From Stichopus chloronotus (Eukaryota; Echinodermata; Holothuroidea; Aspidochirotida; Stichopodidae): 64,000 nucleotides of DNA. Below are positions 1-12,456 of the stretch, one piece after another. The DNA is taken from the NCBI GenBank assembly GCA_021234535.1, contig CM037829.1:31654962-31718961 (forward strand). Reading direction: 5' to 3'. A program made the translations under genes and the position numbers. The notes under the pieces are model-generated. The model saw only the letters and a program-made list of their open reading frames with translations, did no database searches and was not told the origin of the DNA. Within the stretch, counting starts at the first letter, position 1, and every line of letters begins with the position of its first letter.

Positions 1-3000
1 GTAATGGGGGGGGGGGGGGGATGGAAGATGAACGTACATGCGTATTGTTGTGTGAATGCATTTTAATTACGTCACTGTGAACTGGGGTCAAAGCGAGAGG
101 ACTGTTTATTACATACATTATCTTCGAGAAATTTTATTCATGGCTGAAATGAGTGATGGCAATACAACTGTTGATGAACGAAAGAGATATTTAAAATGTG
201 ACGTGCGCTAATAACTGAACAGGAGTACAGGTTTAGACCTTTGACATCCATTAGTGCAAGTACGAATCAAAATGACTGGGTAATGTGTCTCTTTAAGAGG
301 ACAAATAGCTTACGATGTATATACAATATAATATAAATAATCGTAATTTCTCAAACTTAAAATTGTATTTAGATACTTCTACATAATTCCTTCGAGCTCA
401 TCAGAGATCAATTTTTGAAAATTTGGTTAGTTTCTGACAAAATCAAGACAATCATACTTTCCCACGCCACATGTCACTGGGCTTTGTATGATCAATATTT
501 TATTTATTCATTTATCCTTCCTCCTCTGAGATATGAGAGTCAAAACCGAAAACAATGTAGCCGACAATATTTAAAACATATCATAACACAGAAAAGGAAG
601 CAATTAAAACAGAATCCAGCTAAATCGATAAATTGGTAATTATCATGTACAGTTAACTATATCTTAGCCATGCCGCAACAATACGCGCAAATTAGAACAA
701 TGCCTGTGGTTGATACCAAATCCTCACTTATTGTACGTTTGTATGGGCTTGATATTCTCGTTTCGAGATATGTATGTCATAGACCTACATCGTACATCCA
801 TCATGTTACACGGTAACGCTGGGGTAAAAAACCTGAGAAAATGGTAGCGCTACATACGGTAGCGTTAGAATCCTTGAGACTTATTATCATGCATGATATC
901 ATTCTACGGTTTGGAAGCGTGTTTGCACATATACATGAATATTCATACAGAATTTGCCGGAAAACACGCAGTATACTAAACCTTTGCACGCGCTTAAACA
1001 ACTGCAATCATACAACGCGACTACAATCAAACAAATTATTGAAATCGATTGCCTATTGACGGAGATGAATTACCACAGTCAACTGTTGGTTACATTTGTT
1101 GGTATAATATAAAGTAAAAGCAACACCTTGTATGTGATATAAAGGCCATGTGATATCATTTCTAAATTGTGAGTTACACATTTAATTCCAAAAGACCCGT
1201 AATGGTTTTATGTTTTAATTCATGAAGGCCAAAGAGTCTGCTGTAGTGTGACTACAGGGAAAATGAATCTCCAAATATGATGTTGACTTGTAATCCATAC
1301 TACAACCAAGACACGCACTGCGGTACCGTAGTCGATAACCCAGGCCCTTGGTTTGAGCTGGGCCAAACTGGTGGTACTGGTGGTAGAAGGGGAGTTTCTC
1401 TATAATATAATGAATGCCATCAGATGCAACATGAGTGAACAATTGTAACGTTACGTTTCTTGTAAAAAAATTCGTTTTTCTTTTATAGATATTAATTCTA
1501 CAAGTAATTGTTTAGCCCATCTTTGGGTGGGACCATGGCCCTTGTACTTCCCTCCTTTCCCCTCCCTTTCCCTCCCTCCCTCCCTCCCCCGTCCCTTGGA
1601 TTTCTCCAGTGTACTGCAACATTTTGGTTTAAGACTTAATGCATTCAGTAGGTGTATATGTCACAATGAACTCTGTTCAAGATCAAACAGATACTGCCAC
1701 ATCATGAGCGAGTTGATAAAAACAGCTTATACATAGCACTTCAGTATTCAATGAGGAAACAAAGCAAAAGCTTAAAGTCAACTTTCTAGAATGTGAGTTG
1801 ATGGAATGAATCACATGACTCAACCATCGAAAATCAATCAAAAATATTCACTCATTATCGATTAATCATTACCAAGAAAAGCCTTCTCATGGTCTGTAAT
1901 AATAGCAACTTACATAATTTTACCTCAGTTTTAAAATATGAAATAAGTTTTGACTTTGATAACGCTTGTCAGCAAATCAATGAAGATAATTAGTGCAAAT
2001 ATTTTCTTCCGTGCACAGAAGTAGAAAGAAAATAGAATACACACATGCATACATGCATACAAAATAAATAAATACCAACTGATCAATTGGTAATTGTGCA
2101 ATGTTTCAGGTACATGTTTATAATTTTTCATAAGTAAGGTAATTCGAATTTTATGGGGGAGGGCATTTCATGTGGAAGATGCACGATTAAACATTGTTTT
2201 AAGAACTTTTTGTTGAGTTATAGTGTGGTAATCGGAGAGATGTAGTCTTGATGTCTTGTATTATAAGAATGTCACAATTCGTATAGATACATGTATACGT
2301 AGGCTATGATATGATCCACGTGTTGATTAATTCACGTAAAACTTTATTTCTCTCTTTTCATCATAATATCAACAACAATTCGGGCCAAGCAAGGATGTGT
2401 AAAAGTAGTAATTTTTTTTCTCTTTTAGCGAAATGTTTACCGTGTTTCCCACAGGTCGTAACATTATCCTGTATTAAAATGTAGAAGTTGTAAAACCACT
2501 CAATTTTTTACTAAAATGGAAGGGTAATGTTTATCTCCTACTCACTGGTATCAGTTTGCACCATTAAATTTGGGTCAAGTACTCGGCAAATCTAAGCCGA
2601 ATCAGTCGCGGCGCTATATACACGTTCGTATTAGGACTATTTAGTAGAAATACAACGATAGAGCAAGTTTGCGATCGCCGGTGAGTGTTCTGTGTGTATA
2701 GGCTATATGCAATGCATACAAAATGTACAGTCAAATCGCTATAATCCTAAATTATTGAGCACAGGTGATTTTGTCCACTGAACTTCGTAATTTTGTTATT
2801 ACGGAAAGCTTATGTTGTCATCTACCAACGTCGATTTAAAAAACATCGATTAGAATCACTAAATGAGTAAGGTAATCGAAAAGTTTGAAGACACCGTTTG
2901 AACCGTGGGAAATAACGACCCCTCTTAGATTGTGTTTTTTTTTTTCAAATATCCTTCCATGATACCTTAAAATCCTTTGATTTCCGAGGAGATGGAAGAT

Positions 3001-3534
3001 CAAAGTGTCCATCTATCCTGGTATAATGTAAAGGAGGAAGTCTCATTTTGCGTTGTTCGACAAAAAGTTGGCCGTCACTTGTCACTCCATTTCCGCGACA
3101 TGTCATTCGTTGAGACTTTCCAGCAGGTGAGAATGAAAGAAAACGGGTCACGTGACCTAATTAACTTGGTGATTGCAGATAGGCTGGACATGCGCTGTTG
3201 TTCTCCTTGTCACGGAGATATAAAAATACGATTACACGTGAGCAGAGGACACCCACGCTGTACCCCCAAGTCCCCCCCCCCCCACCCTCCCCAAAGCCCC
3301 GGATCCACGCCTGCATAGGCCTAACTAGTGAATGTCTTCACGTTTGTCAATACAAATGCGGTTTTCAATCATGTAAAATGAGTCATTCACACAAATGACA
3401 ACCATATAACTTAAAGTCCTCTCATGTTCTTAGTTGCATCATGGAAAAGGCCAAGGTCTAATACATGTTATTACTACAGCAAATTAGTCAATTGTCACAT
3501 GACCTTAACTGTCACTTGACAGTATGATGTTCAT
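1..3534. other. Gene-free, AT-rich DNA
   Basis: No convincing exon on either strand. It holds a 15-G run at 6-20, a CCCT-rich tract near 1550-1590 and a 12-C run at 3272-3283. Exon 2 of the receptor gene, which should lie here or further left, was not found. Confidence 0.6.
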
Positions 3535-3690
3535 AATTCATGATCATATAATTCATGTCATGACCATTAATTAATCATGACAATCGACCAGGCTTCATTA
3601 ATCATCAGTCTTAATCATGACCAATCAACCATCACCAATCATGTTCGTGCCCATCATCAACATCCAAGCATGATCATGCATAGATTATGA
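3535..3690. repeat. Degenerate CATGA/ATCATG-rich array
   Basis: Words such as AATTCATG, AATCATGAC and CATGATCATG recur irregularly in both orientations for about 150 bases, just past the end of the receptor exon. The units are too diverged to define one consensus by eye. Confidence 0.4.
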
Positions 3691-3943
3691 CTTCAAAAGG
3701 GTTTCATGTCAAGTTGTAGAAATTTCATGTAGAAAAGTTTGGACGGAAAAAAGTTTGGACGGAAAATATATATATGTATATTCATATGTATGGTCGTGGT
3801 TCATGTATCGATGTTCTTTTTACAACAAGTATATTAATTTTCATAATTAGGTGTATGAATTAATGTTAGTTCATGCCGTGAAATACTATTAACGTTGTGC
3901 GAGAAATAACGTGTATTTAACACATCTAAATTCTTCTACTTAC

Positions 3944-4408
3944 GTAAGATATCATCGGTAAGTTAACAGCTGCGGCAAATCTGGCTTCGATGTCGCACGT
4001 GAGCTCTGGACCAAAAAATGCTAACACGCCCTCATTCCACAGCTGCGCCATTTTTAGCAAACTGTCCCTTTCTTCCCCCGTGGTGTTACCGAAGTAAAAT
4101 GAGACATTATACCCCGGTAGAAGATTCGGGTCTTCATTGACATCTTTGACCGCCAATGTCATAGCACCGCTGATTTGCACAGCTACACGATCAACTGTAA
4201 CTTGTCCAGCTGCAATGTAGCCTAAGCGGATCTCCCTCTGTTCTAGTAACTCCAGTTGTCGTAAATTTGCAACAGGTTGATACTCCAAGAACGGAATGTA
4301 TTCCTCTTCTTCTTCGTATATTTCGTTTGGTGTTGTTGTCATGTACTGCGCTCCGACCGTCGCCAACAACATCAGTATGTCGATCATTAGCAAACAATTT
4401 CCAATCAT
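3944..4408 (-). CDS. First coding exon of a receptor guanylate cyclase-like protein (signal peptide plus start of ANF-receptor domain)
   Basis: This exon encodes 155 residues. Residues 1-20 form a hydrophobic signal peptide (M-I-G-N-C ... L-L-A-T-V-G-A). An acidic stretch follows at 31-36 (five Glu), and from about residue 60 the start of an ANF-receptor (periplasmic-binding-like) ligand domain: IRLGYIAAG, GAMTLAVKDVNEDPNLLPGY, FFGPELTCDIEARFAAA and NLPMISY. The Cys at 138 followed by EAR and the NLPMISY turn are typical of membrane guanylate cyclases that bind peptides or other ligands outside the cell and make cGMP inside. N-glycosylation sequons lie at NVS (101) and NTT (108). The exon ends at a perfect donor (TAC|GTAAGT, phase 0). 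The kinase-like and cyclase domains are not in the window, so the enzyme activity is inferred from the family. The start at 4408 is chosen for the signal peptide. The frame stays open upstream to 4561, and a candidate acceptor (CCATCCACAG) precedes 4480. Confidence 0.8.
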
Positions 4409-4738
4409 TTTAAATCTGAAAAATCTGTCAAGGGCACGGAGACAATTTGTCGATTTTTTTTTGTTGTTGTTGTCTAGGCTCTGTGGATGGTGAAAGAAAC
4501 AACAGTGAAACGAATCACAACTAAAGACATACCTATAAACTGCACAGTCTTCATCTTTCATTCAATTCCTCTCTTCTTTAATTCTCACTTTCGTGCTGAG
4601 TTCCGCATAAGTGGATTGGAGCACGGCACACGATCTGCAACATGTACCCGCACAGGCAAACTATGTTCGACACAAAAAATAAAACCGTTTTGAATTGCAA
4701 ATTGTTAATCAGCCACATTAAAATGATCACACACGTAC

Positions 4739-4744
4739 CGCCAT
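4739..4744 (-). other. Possible alternative first coding exon end for the receptor gene (ATGGCG|GTACGTG)
   Basis: On the minus strand ATG GCG is followed directly by a good donor, GTACGTG. Splicing to the acceptor before 4480 would read Met-Ala-Ser-Leu-Asp and stay in frame with the receptor exon, adding about 26 residues before the signal peptide. The phase match is seen in the sequence. Its use is inference, because a 26-residue polar leader before a signal peptide is unusual. Confidence 0.25.
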
Positions 4745-6056
4745 TGCCAATATTCCGAACTTGTAAACAGCTGAAGCACGCAGAAATCAATGCTGCCTCT
4801 TCTGACGATATTGCCAATTTAAATGAGGCGAAGATTCTTGTCGTTATTCCGAAAAGAAAATAGCGCACATGCGCAACGACAACCTATTAGAATTACCAAT
4901 GTTTTCTTCGTTGGTGAGACGAAGGAAAGATTGAGATTCGTTGTTAGAGTCTTGACGAATCTGCGAGTAGTAATGTGTCTGACAATGTAAAGCTTTTGAG
5001 ATCGTGAATCTGGTTATTGCTGATAGATGTTTACTAATATGTTATATACGCATTGTTTATATCATTTCGGTGGTATTACATGCAGGGAGAGAACAGAACC
5101 GCTATAGAATCGGGTGATTGTGTCGCACAGGTGAAGTCACCAGAAGCAAGTAGCCAATAGCAGCATATATTGGATTTGAGTTGTCCGTTGTAATACTGAA
5201 TTTTGATCGTAACTATAGAGCATCTAGAATACTCCGACTCTACAGGTTTTTTTTTTTTCTATCTTTCTCCTGCTGAGGCAAGTCTATTAAAGTTTATTGA
5301 TTATACTGTAGGTACTATCACATTATATAATCTTAGCTTCGTGGAACATGATAACATGAAATTTAAATGCTGGTTGAAAGGATTCGCTGGATGGGACTGC
5401 ATACGCTTCTCGCGAGCTCAACATGCTATAATTTTACCCTAGGTATCCACAGAAAGAGATCCCTGAGGTCACGGGGGAAACTTATTTCTTTTTTAATTAG
5501 GGATTTTTGTTTAACCATATTTCAATGGTATTTTTTGTTCTTATTTATGAAATTTAAAGGTATTTATTTACAGTGGTACATTGGTATATAGGAAAACCAT
5601 GATAACACACAGATAGAACTACTTGGACTGTTCTTTGTAATCCTACATTATCTCGTTTGTCTGTCTGTATGTCTGTCTTACAAAAAAACATTACAATACT
5701 TTAAAGAGGCGAAACCTCATTTTCAACAACATTTTACGGTCAATTTACAACAAACTCAATTTTGGTTTTTTCACTTGTGTCAAAATTCAACGTTAAATAT
5801 GACTTACATTTTCAAAGAAAAACAAAGACTTATGTCAGTGATTTGATGTCATGTGGTATTTTTGTTAGGTTGAAGCAACCGAAAATCTCTTTTCACCATT
5901 GAGGTCTTACTTCAAACAGCAATGACTTGAGTTACGAAGAAATATTTGGGTGGGATTGAAGTGCTTGAAGTGGAAAAAGAAATCGCTGAAGAGCCCTCAA
6001 GTTATCAATCGAATATACCTTCAATCATTCTGACGTCACACATGTATGTCTCACCC
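4745..6056. other. Upstream flank of the receptor gene; nothing else recognised
   Basis: Should contain the receptor promoter and 5' untranslated exons, but no TATA-like element or clear exon stands out. Short open frames here have no coding character. Confidence 0.4.
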
Positions 6057-6300
6057 TGACAATTTCTACTAAGACAGCTTCCCCCCTCCCCCGGACAATT
6101 ACCCCTCGAACAACCTACCTCCGACACTTCCCACCGGCTGGACAATCCCCAAACCTCAGAATTCTCCCGTCGGCCCCTCTATAACGAATTCCTGCAGGGA
6201 AAGTGTTCCTTTTTGGGGCGGGTGGCGATTATCCGCTTGTAATTGTCCAGGGAGGTTGTCGGGGGGGGGGGGCTTGAGGGAGACATTGTCGGTGAACCTG
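6057..6300. repeat. Palindromic array of GGACAATTCCCCCT-like units (copy 1)
   Basis: The left part has GACAAT/GACA-type units followed by C-rich tails (6058, 6094, 6140). The right part has the same word inverted, TTGTCC or TTGTCG followed by G-rich tails (6243, 6256, 6285). A 12-G run at 6261-6272 lies in the right arm. The same unit and the same inverted layout recur at 58252-58556. The architecture resembles foldback elements. Confidence 0.55.
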
Positions 6301-9102
6301 TCACTTCTTGTCATTTCCCGGTCTTCCGTGTACTCTTGGTTCAATACAAATTGGTATATTTTTATGATAACAACAGAGCAAAATAATGACTGTCCGAATC
6401 AATGTATGAAAAAGGTAAACACACAAAAAAAAAAAACCCAACAAAGGGAATTACTGATTTACTGCTCACATGAAAGAAGTCTTGGATACAATATTTTACA
6501 ACTTATACGTTAGTGCTATACATACCGTATCACAAACATGCATACATACACGCTAAGTTTGTTCTGATTTGTTGTCGAAACACTCACCATACTTTGTAGA
6601 TCCCATGCGCTGCTGCATGCACGGATGTACATGTAATTAATTCTTCGAACGTCACGTTAATTGTTTTTGTTTTACTCTTTCAGCGACTATCAAAAGTTCG
6701 TCGCACATTCATTGTGGCATCTTCAATATACAGCAGTGCTATCTTCTCATTAAAGCATTAAATTTCAAATACAGACTAAATAAACTAGGCTACACATTAA
6801 GACAAAACCGTTGATTCGGTCTGCCTTTGACATCAATTTTCTTTTCCTTCCTTTCAGTTTTTTTTTCCTTGTTTTATACATACGTACTTAACTGCCCACA
6901 TACATATATACTCAAGCACGCACTCACTCTAGCAGGTAGACAAGAACTCAAACACAGATACACGTAAACCCACGCACATACATACTGAGACACTGATCAA
7001 ACGTAAATTAGGCCAAGGTACAAGAAATTTGTAAAGCGTTACAGCTAAGTGCAATATATTTTCCTTACACCATTTGCTGAGTGAAAATCGCTGACATTTA
7101 TATGAGTAATTTTAGCTACTTCCGTAATTAGGGTTAATGTTTATCCGTTGTGTGCTTTTTGGGTGCCACAGCGCTTTTTTTTCCCCCGCTCTTCTTTGGA
7201 TGTAGTGTTAAGAAGAATAACTAAAAATGATGGAAAATGCAAATACTTCGCCACGATATAGTTGTATAGAGTGTGTTATTGTATTTCGAAACATCAAATA
7301 TTTCATGAAAGCAAAGCAAAGAGGATATGTCCTCTTTTATAAAGTATACTGGAGCATTCTCGATCACATTTGTAACTATGTCAAAGCTATGTATGCCCGC
7401 ATAGGTCTAAACTCTCTTAAATCACTTACAAATAGAATGAATCAACTGATATGTGTCACAAGGCCAAATTTGCTCTTCTGTGAAAAACGAAAAGCTAAAA
7501 TTTGACTTAAATACGATCAGAAAATATTTATATTTGTCATAAATTGCACCTGCTGCAAACTATCATAATATTTTCAAACCCGATGAGATGTTATCTAGCT
7601 GTGAGCGTGTACATGTTCAACTGCGGGGATGCCAAACATCATTGCTCTAACGCCTTCCATATCAAGCTTTCAATTTGAGCTGTCAAGGATGCTAAAGACG
7701 AGAGTTACCTGTGTTAAGGTCAGGTGAAGGATGCATTCACTAATTGCCAAGATCCATTATTAGGTGTTTCTAGACTAATGATGCTTCCACATAAACACGT
7801 AGCTACACAAGAAAGCTAATTAGAAGCTCTATTAACAATTCAACCCACAATCTCGATTAAGCTGCTGCCCCAGTGTTGAAATTCAGGCAAATTTTCATCT
7901 GGTAGTCCAAGGTACAACTTGTAACGTGTAAAATGAGGTTGGTCTTTTAATAAGAAATAAGTTGTCCTAACAATACTTATGTCATGGCTTATTTTCAGGT
8001 TGCTGTACCCAACGGGAACACACTTGCACTGAGTTAAGCGATACGCCACCAATATTCATAACGTTGTTTAAGATATTGAATTGTAAGTCTTTTTATCTTT
8101 TTTTCTGATTCTAACACTTTAAGCGAATTCGGTAGTCTAAAGGACAACCTCGTACCAACATGTGGTTGGCCTGAAGACAGGCAGAGGTTTTGGGGCGTCT
8201 CGAACAGCAGGGCTACTGCCGACCTTCATCATTGAGCTGGTTACGTGGGCCCTAAGTGATGAAATATGAGGTTAGAAACCATTACGGTTAGTTCCTTTTT
8301 CGTCCCCATTTACGCAGTCTGTCATAGTTTGATGTAATTGGTGAAACTGAATGTAGCAGCCCGCGAATAGATACGTTCCATCTTGTCAAATACATTTAAG
8401 CACATTCATCACATTACGAGGCTCCAGACGAAGTTGTTGAACTGTTACATATGAGAGAGTGGTACCTGTCCAAAAGCGGAGAAAGTGGGGAAGAAGTAAT
8501 GCCTTGGGGATACCAGTGTACACGAAGGGGGGGGGGGGGAGCCTCTTAGACAATTTATTAGAAACGCAGTGCTATCTATACTAATCAAATGTGGGTGGGA
8601 GATTTTTAGGGAAATTAGAATGAGCAACTGCATTAGTAAAACATAAACATGATGTCCAAATAGCCATGACAGATACATCCAGATGGTTCTCCATTCTTCG
8701 CATGTAATGGCAGGTGAATGTGTACCAGAAAGTGAATAATGTGGTGGTAAATAATAGGAGTACACTAGGTATCCAAAAGTTTCGGAACCACTATGGAGTA
8801 AATCCTGTGTTTAGGTTTTGAGTGAAAGAGATCTACACATGGCTGCTTGTGGGTCAAAAGAGGTGGAAATTTGGCAGATTGTCCAGTGTAACGAAGTAAT
8901 AGGCCTATATATATGCTGCAAGTTTTCTTTCTTTTTCCATCCTTAAAACGTAATAATACTTTCACATGTTTTCAAAAGTGAATAATTATTTAAAAAAAAA
9001 TATCGTGCAGGGGGCCCCTTAGTTATAGGGATCTCCATCACAGAAAAGGGAGGAGCCCGCTATCTATTCACGAATTAGGAAGGAGAGAAAATATGGGCAT
9101 TC
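6301..9102. other. Gene-free stretch
   Basis: Only short chance open frames. A 13-G run lies at 8527-8539 and CA-rich DNA near 6890-6980. No RNA gene or repeat family recognised. Confidence 0.5.
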
Positions 9103-9376
9103 TTGCAATCGCTTGGATCAAATCCCGGGGGAACTACTTGGAAAATTTATGGGGATTCAAATTTGGCTTGTTCAGTGAAGTTATTTACAGTGTTGTTGAG
9201 GGCGTTATTAGGGTTCCTGTTTTCCGATTTAGCTCTTGTCCGCTTCATGTTGCTTGGAACAGTTGATGGGCTGCTGAGCTGGACAGGTTCTCCACTCCTC
9301 CCAACATTTGGGAAAGTGGCTAAAGACTGGGGATAAACTCACGTCCGTCGGATGGGGACGTTAAATGGCGGTCCCT
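9103..9376 (+). repeat. Possible SINE-like interspersed repeat fragment
   Basis: GGATCAAATCCC at 9115-9126 is one base from a tRNA-type polymerase III B box. About 230 bases on, GTCGGATGGGGACGTTAAA (from 9347) resembles the conserved tail word of repeats common in marine invertebrates. A convincing A box was not found. An open frame across the stretch is probably chance. The SINE label is inference from memory of such motifs. Confidence 0.3.
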
Positions 9377-10902
9377 GGATCAGGCTTGTTTTTGCATTAG
9401 TTTGAATTGGCGATTGTCTGGTTTCACCCCTACCTCGATATCCTCTGGACACTTCTCGAAAAGAGTCTGCGAATCTACAATCAACATGGTATAGGGACAA
9501 TTCTGGTCTTGGGTTATTGTTGATTATTTACGGATGATCTGGTTCAAAGAAATTCATGGTGAATTTGTCTGGTTATTTTGAAATTAGAATACTAAGCAAA
9601 ACTATTGTTAAGAGGTAGGCTGCTGCAATGATCCTACGATGGAGAAATTCGAGAAACAGTGCTACATGACGACCAGGGTCAATAAGCAGAAGAGTCAGTC
9701 AATTGCCTGAAGGGGGAGGGGTTGCACATCACCGTAGCCCGGAGAAGGTACATGTGTGTATACCTTATAGTACTATGAGAGAATATTAACTTGACACCTG
9801 TATGTATCATTGGATGTTGTCGACATACTTTTATCTCCGTGACATGCACTCTGGGTGAAATGAATAAGATTGTGAAGAAAGATGAAGTAACTCGATGAAA
9901 ATAAAGAGCACACAGCATCATATATGTAGTTGTTTCCAGGTGTGTGGCCATCTGTAGGCTCAGTTAACTTTATCAAATTAAGTTTTAATTTCTCGTCCTG
10001 GAGAGGCTAGGGGATATCCTTTCATTCCCGCCTGGATAATAACCACTCAGACATTTAGTAAATAGTACCTGGGAATTGAAGAATTAGCCGAAGTATAGCA
10101 ATATTTCATATAAAAAGAACCTGTGCGTGGTCTATGCATTTTAATGAAATTGAATCTCAGGAGAACTGAAATACGCATAGAGCGTATAGTGAAGTAGGCT
10201 ACGGGCAGATGATACGTAAGTCGTCTCTTTCCGCCAGGGATATAAATGAGAGGTTACGCTTGGTTTCTCACTGAATGCTACTTTTGGGGTTCTGCCTGAC
10301 ATCATTTTCAAATAAAGCTGCAGAAAGTGGGCTGTCTGTCCTAAAACTGTTCTTTTGTATAAAGGACTGTCCAAGACAGATAGCTATACTTAGACGGGGA
10401 AGGCGGAGGGGGTTGGGGGTCGACAAATTACCTGGGTGAGAGGGAGGGGAGAGGGAGAGGAAAGGACATTCAGTGGAAGGATAAATGGGTGGTATCATTG
10501 TAAACAAATTAATAAATGTATGGGTAAGGTACAGCTAAAAGGACTGACCAGATGAAAGGAAACATGTGTTCACATGTCGATAATATATATATGTTGAGAG
10601 TCATTGTTCTCTGAAGGGAATTCTGACCGGACGGAGCGTCCGATTTGAATATCATTTCCCTTCCTGTTGGGGACCAGGAAGGAAATTTGTCCAGGGAGGG
10701 GTGAAGAAGGGAGGAGACAATCAAAAGCGTAGCGCTACCATAAACCGGCCCGAAGGGTACAAGAAAAACAAGAGGGCAATACACAGAGTTAGCATATCTC
10801 ATCGCCAACATGCATTGATTTCAATACAGGGCCTGCACATGGGAATTTGTTATAGTTTATTGCAACGACCTGTCACCAAGTGCCTATCCTGGCACTGATA
10901 TT
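9377..10902. other. Gene-free stretch
   Basis: Nothing recognisable beyond short chance open frames and purine-rich tracts around 10400-10460. Confidence 0.5.
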
Positions 10903-11410
10903 TTTCACTCTCTTTTCTACAAAAGTGATATACCTTGAATATTTCATTCTCAGGTAAGTTTTTGCAAAATTTTGCTTTAAATGCTCAAATACTTCTCAAG
11001 ATATGCTGGAAATACCAATTTTGAGGCAAAATTGGCTTTTTATTTTTCAAAAATCAGCAAATTTGACTCAGTTTACCATTACAGTAATATTATGTTGAAC
11101 ATTGTCTTCTCAGGTAAGTACTTACAAAACTGTAAGTTAATTGATCTAATAGTACTCAAGATATGCTGGAAATACACATTTTGGGGCAAAATTAGCTTTT
11201 TTCTCAAAAATCAGCAAGTTTCACTCTCTTTACTACAAAAGTGATATACCTAGAAATTCTTCATTCTCAGGAAAGTTTCTGCAAAATTTGGCATTAAATG
11301 CTCAAATACTTCTCAAGATATGCTGGAAATAGCTATTTTGGGACAAAATTGGCTTTTTTTTTCAAAAATCAGTAAATTTGACTCGATTTACCATACAACT
11401 AATACATCTT
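10903..11410 (+). repeat. Dimeric satellite: three ~158 bp monomers plus a partial fourth
   Basis: Monomers start at 10903, 11062, 11219 and 11377 (lengths about 159, 157 and 158). All contain CTCAGG(T/A)AAGT, CAAGATATGCTGGAAATA and CAAAAATCAG. Monomers 1 and 3 open with TTTCACTCTCTTT and share AAAAGTGATATACC. Monomers 2 and 4 open with TTTGACTC and TTTACCAT. The closer 1/3 and 2/4 pairing shows an alternating (A-B) higher-order repeat. Confidence 0.85.
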
Positions 11411-11450
11411 GTACGTATTGGCATTATGCATAACCTTACCATGTTTTAAC

Positions 11451-11803
11451 TTAAAGGGAAATAGGGCGTTTAGAATACACCAAAATGACATACAAAAGAA
11501 ATAGCTTTAGTCATTGTTAAACCATTCAGTCTCATCAATAAACATCTGCCAAAGCTTCATCTCCTCAAAACATTACGCATGTGATGAGTAACGGAAGATG
11601 CATTATTTGAAATTTGAAAAGTTTGGGTGAACAAATTAGTGTTGAGCAACAAATAACTGGGTTTCTATCCGAGAGAAACTTATTTCTTGAAAAGAAGACT
11701 ACTGTCCTTCCTTATTTTGAATAATCTATCATTCTGCACCGACAAACATTGGTTTTAAAAATATGGATGTTTTCTGAAAAACAAACGCCCTATTTCCCTT
11801 TAA
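11451..11803 (+). mobile_element. MITE family A, copy 1 (TTAA-flanked)
   Basis: A 353 bp element bounded by TTAA at both ends, with terminal inverted repeats AGGGAAATAGGGCGTTT and its near-complement AAACAAACGCCCTATTTCCCT. It has no coding capacity. The interior (GACATACAAAAGAAA, CATTCAGTCTCATCA, GATGAGTAACGGAAGATGCA) matches the copies at 16957, 32628 and 36572. TTAA target sites suggest piggyBac-type mobilisation, but a TA target with longer termini is not excluded. Confidence 0.85.
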
Positions 11804-12388
11804 TCGCTCATATGCTTTTCAAACTATTCTGGAAAAACGACGATTTGGACAGGTCCGGACGCACGCACGCACACACCCACGCACACACATTGGCACGGAC
11901 ACGTTTTCATTTAGGCCTATACCACCCAACAGGACCCGCCTGTACCCATGGTCACTCTACCATGGGGTACCCCTGGGGTGTCGCTACTCATCCACTCCAA
12001 GCGTTTCCATGGTAACCATTCTCCCACGGGGGCACAGTACAATATATAGTTCCACCAGCCAAGTGACTACAATATCTAATCTAGCCCCCATAGGGCGATG
12101 AGATAAAAAGGCCAGAAATAATGTTGGGAATGGCACTGAGCCGGCCTCTCAAAAGGCAAAATTGTAGGCCTGTGGCCTACAAGTGAGGTAAATACTTGCA
12201 ATATGATTACAAACCAGTAAAAAGGATAGTAAAAATATGCTCGGGCGTATGATCCATCCGTCTCCCCCCCCCCCCCTCCTTTGCTGGCTCCCGGTTTGAA
12301 AGTTAAACGAAAGTCTCCGGCTTGAAAAAAAATAGGACATCTGGTTTGGCAGCAAAACGCTGTGCAGTATTTAAAACGAACATTCATC
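11804..12388. other. Gene-free stretch with a small CCATGG hairpin
   Basis: GTACCCATGGT at 11942-11952 pairs with ACCATGGGGTAC ending at 11970, with one unpaired base. A 13-C run lies at 12264-12276. Confidence 0.4.
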
Positions 12389-12456
12389 GTTTTAAGTAGT
12401 GCAATGAATAATGATATATATTATTATATATTATTATTCATTGCACTCGTTAAAAC
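12389..12456. other. Long imperfect hairpin (~30 bp stem, ~8 nt loop)
   Basis: The arm GTTTTAAGTAGTGCAATGA and onward (12389-12418) is complementary to 12427-12456 with about three mismatched positions. The loop is TATTATTA-like. The size suits a pre-miRNA-like hairpin or a tiny MITE. No flanking target duplication is evident. Confidence 0.7.

Noticed and set aside
9115..9126. tRNA-type B box as evidence of a tRNA gene
   Set aside because: No A box, no cloverleaf and one B-box mismatch; at most a SINE relic.
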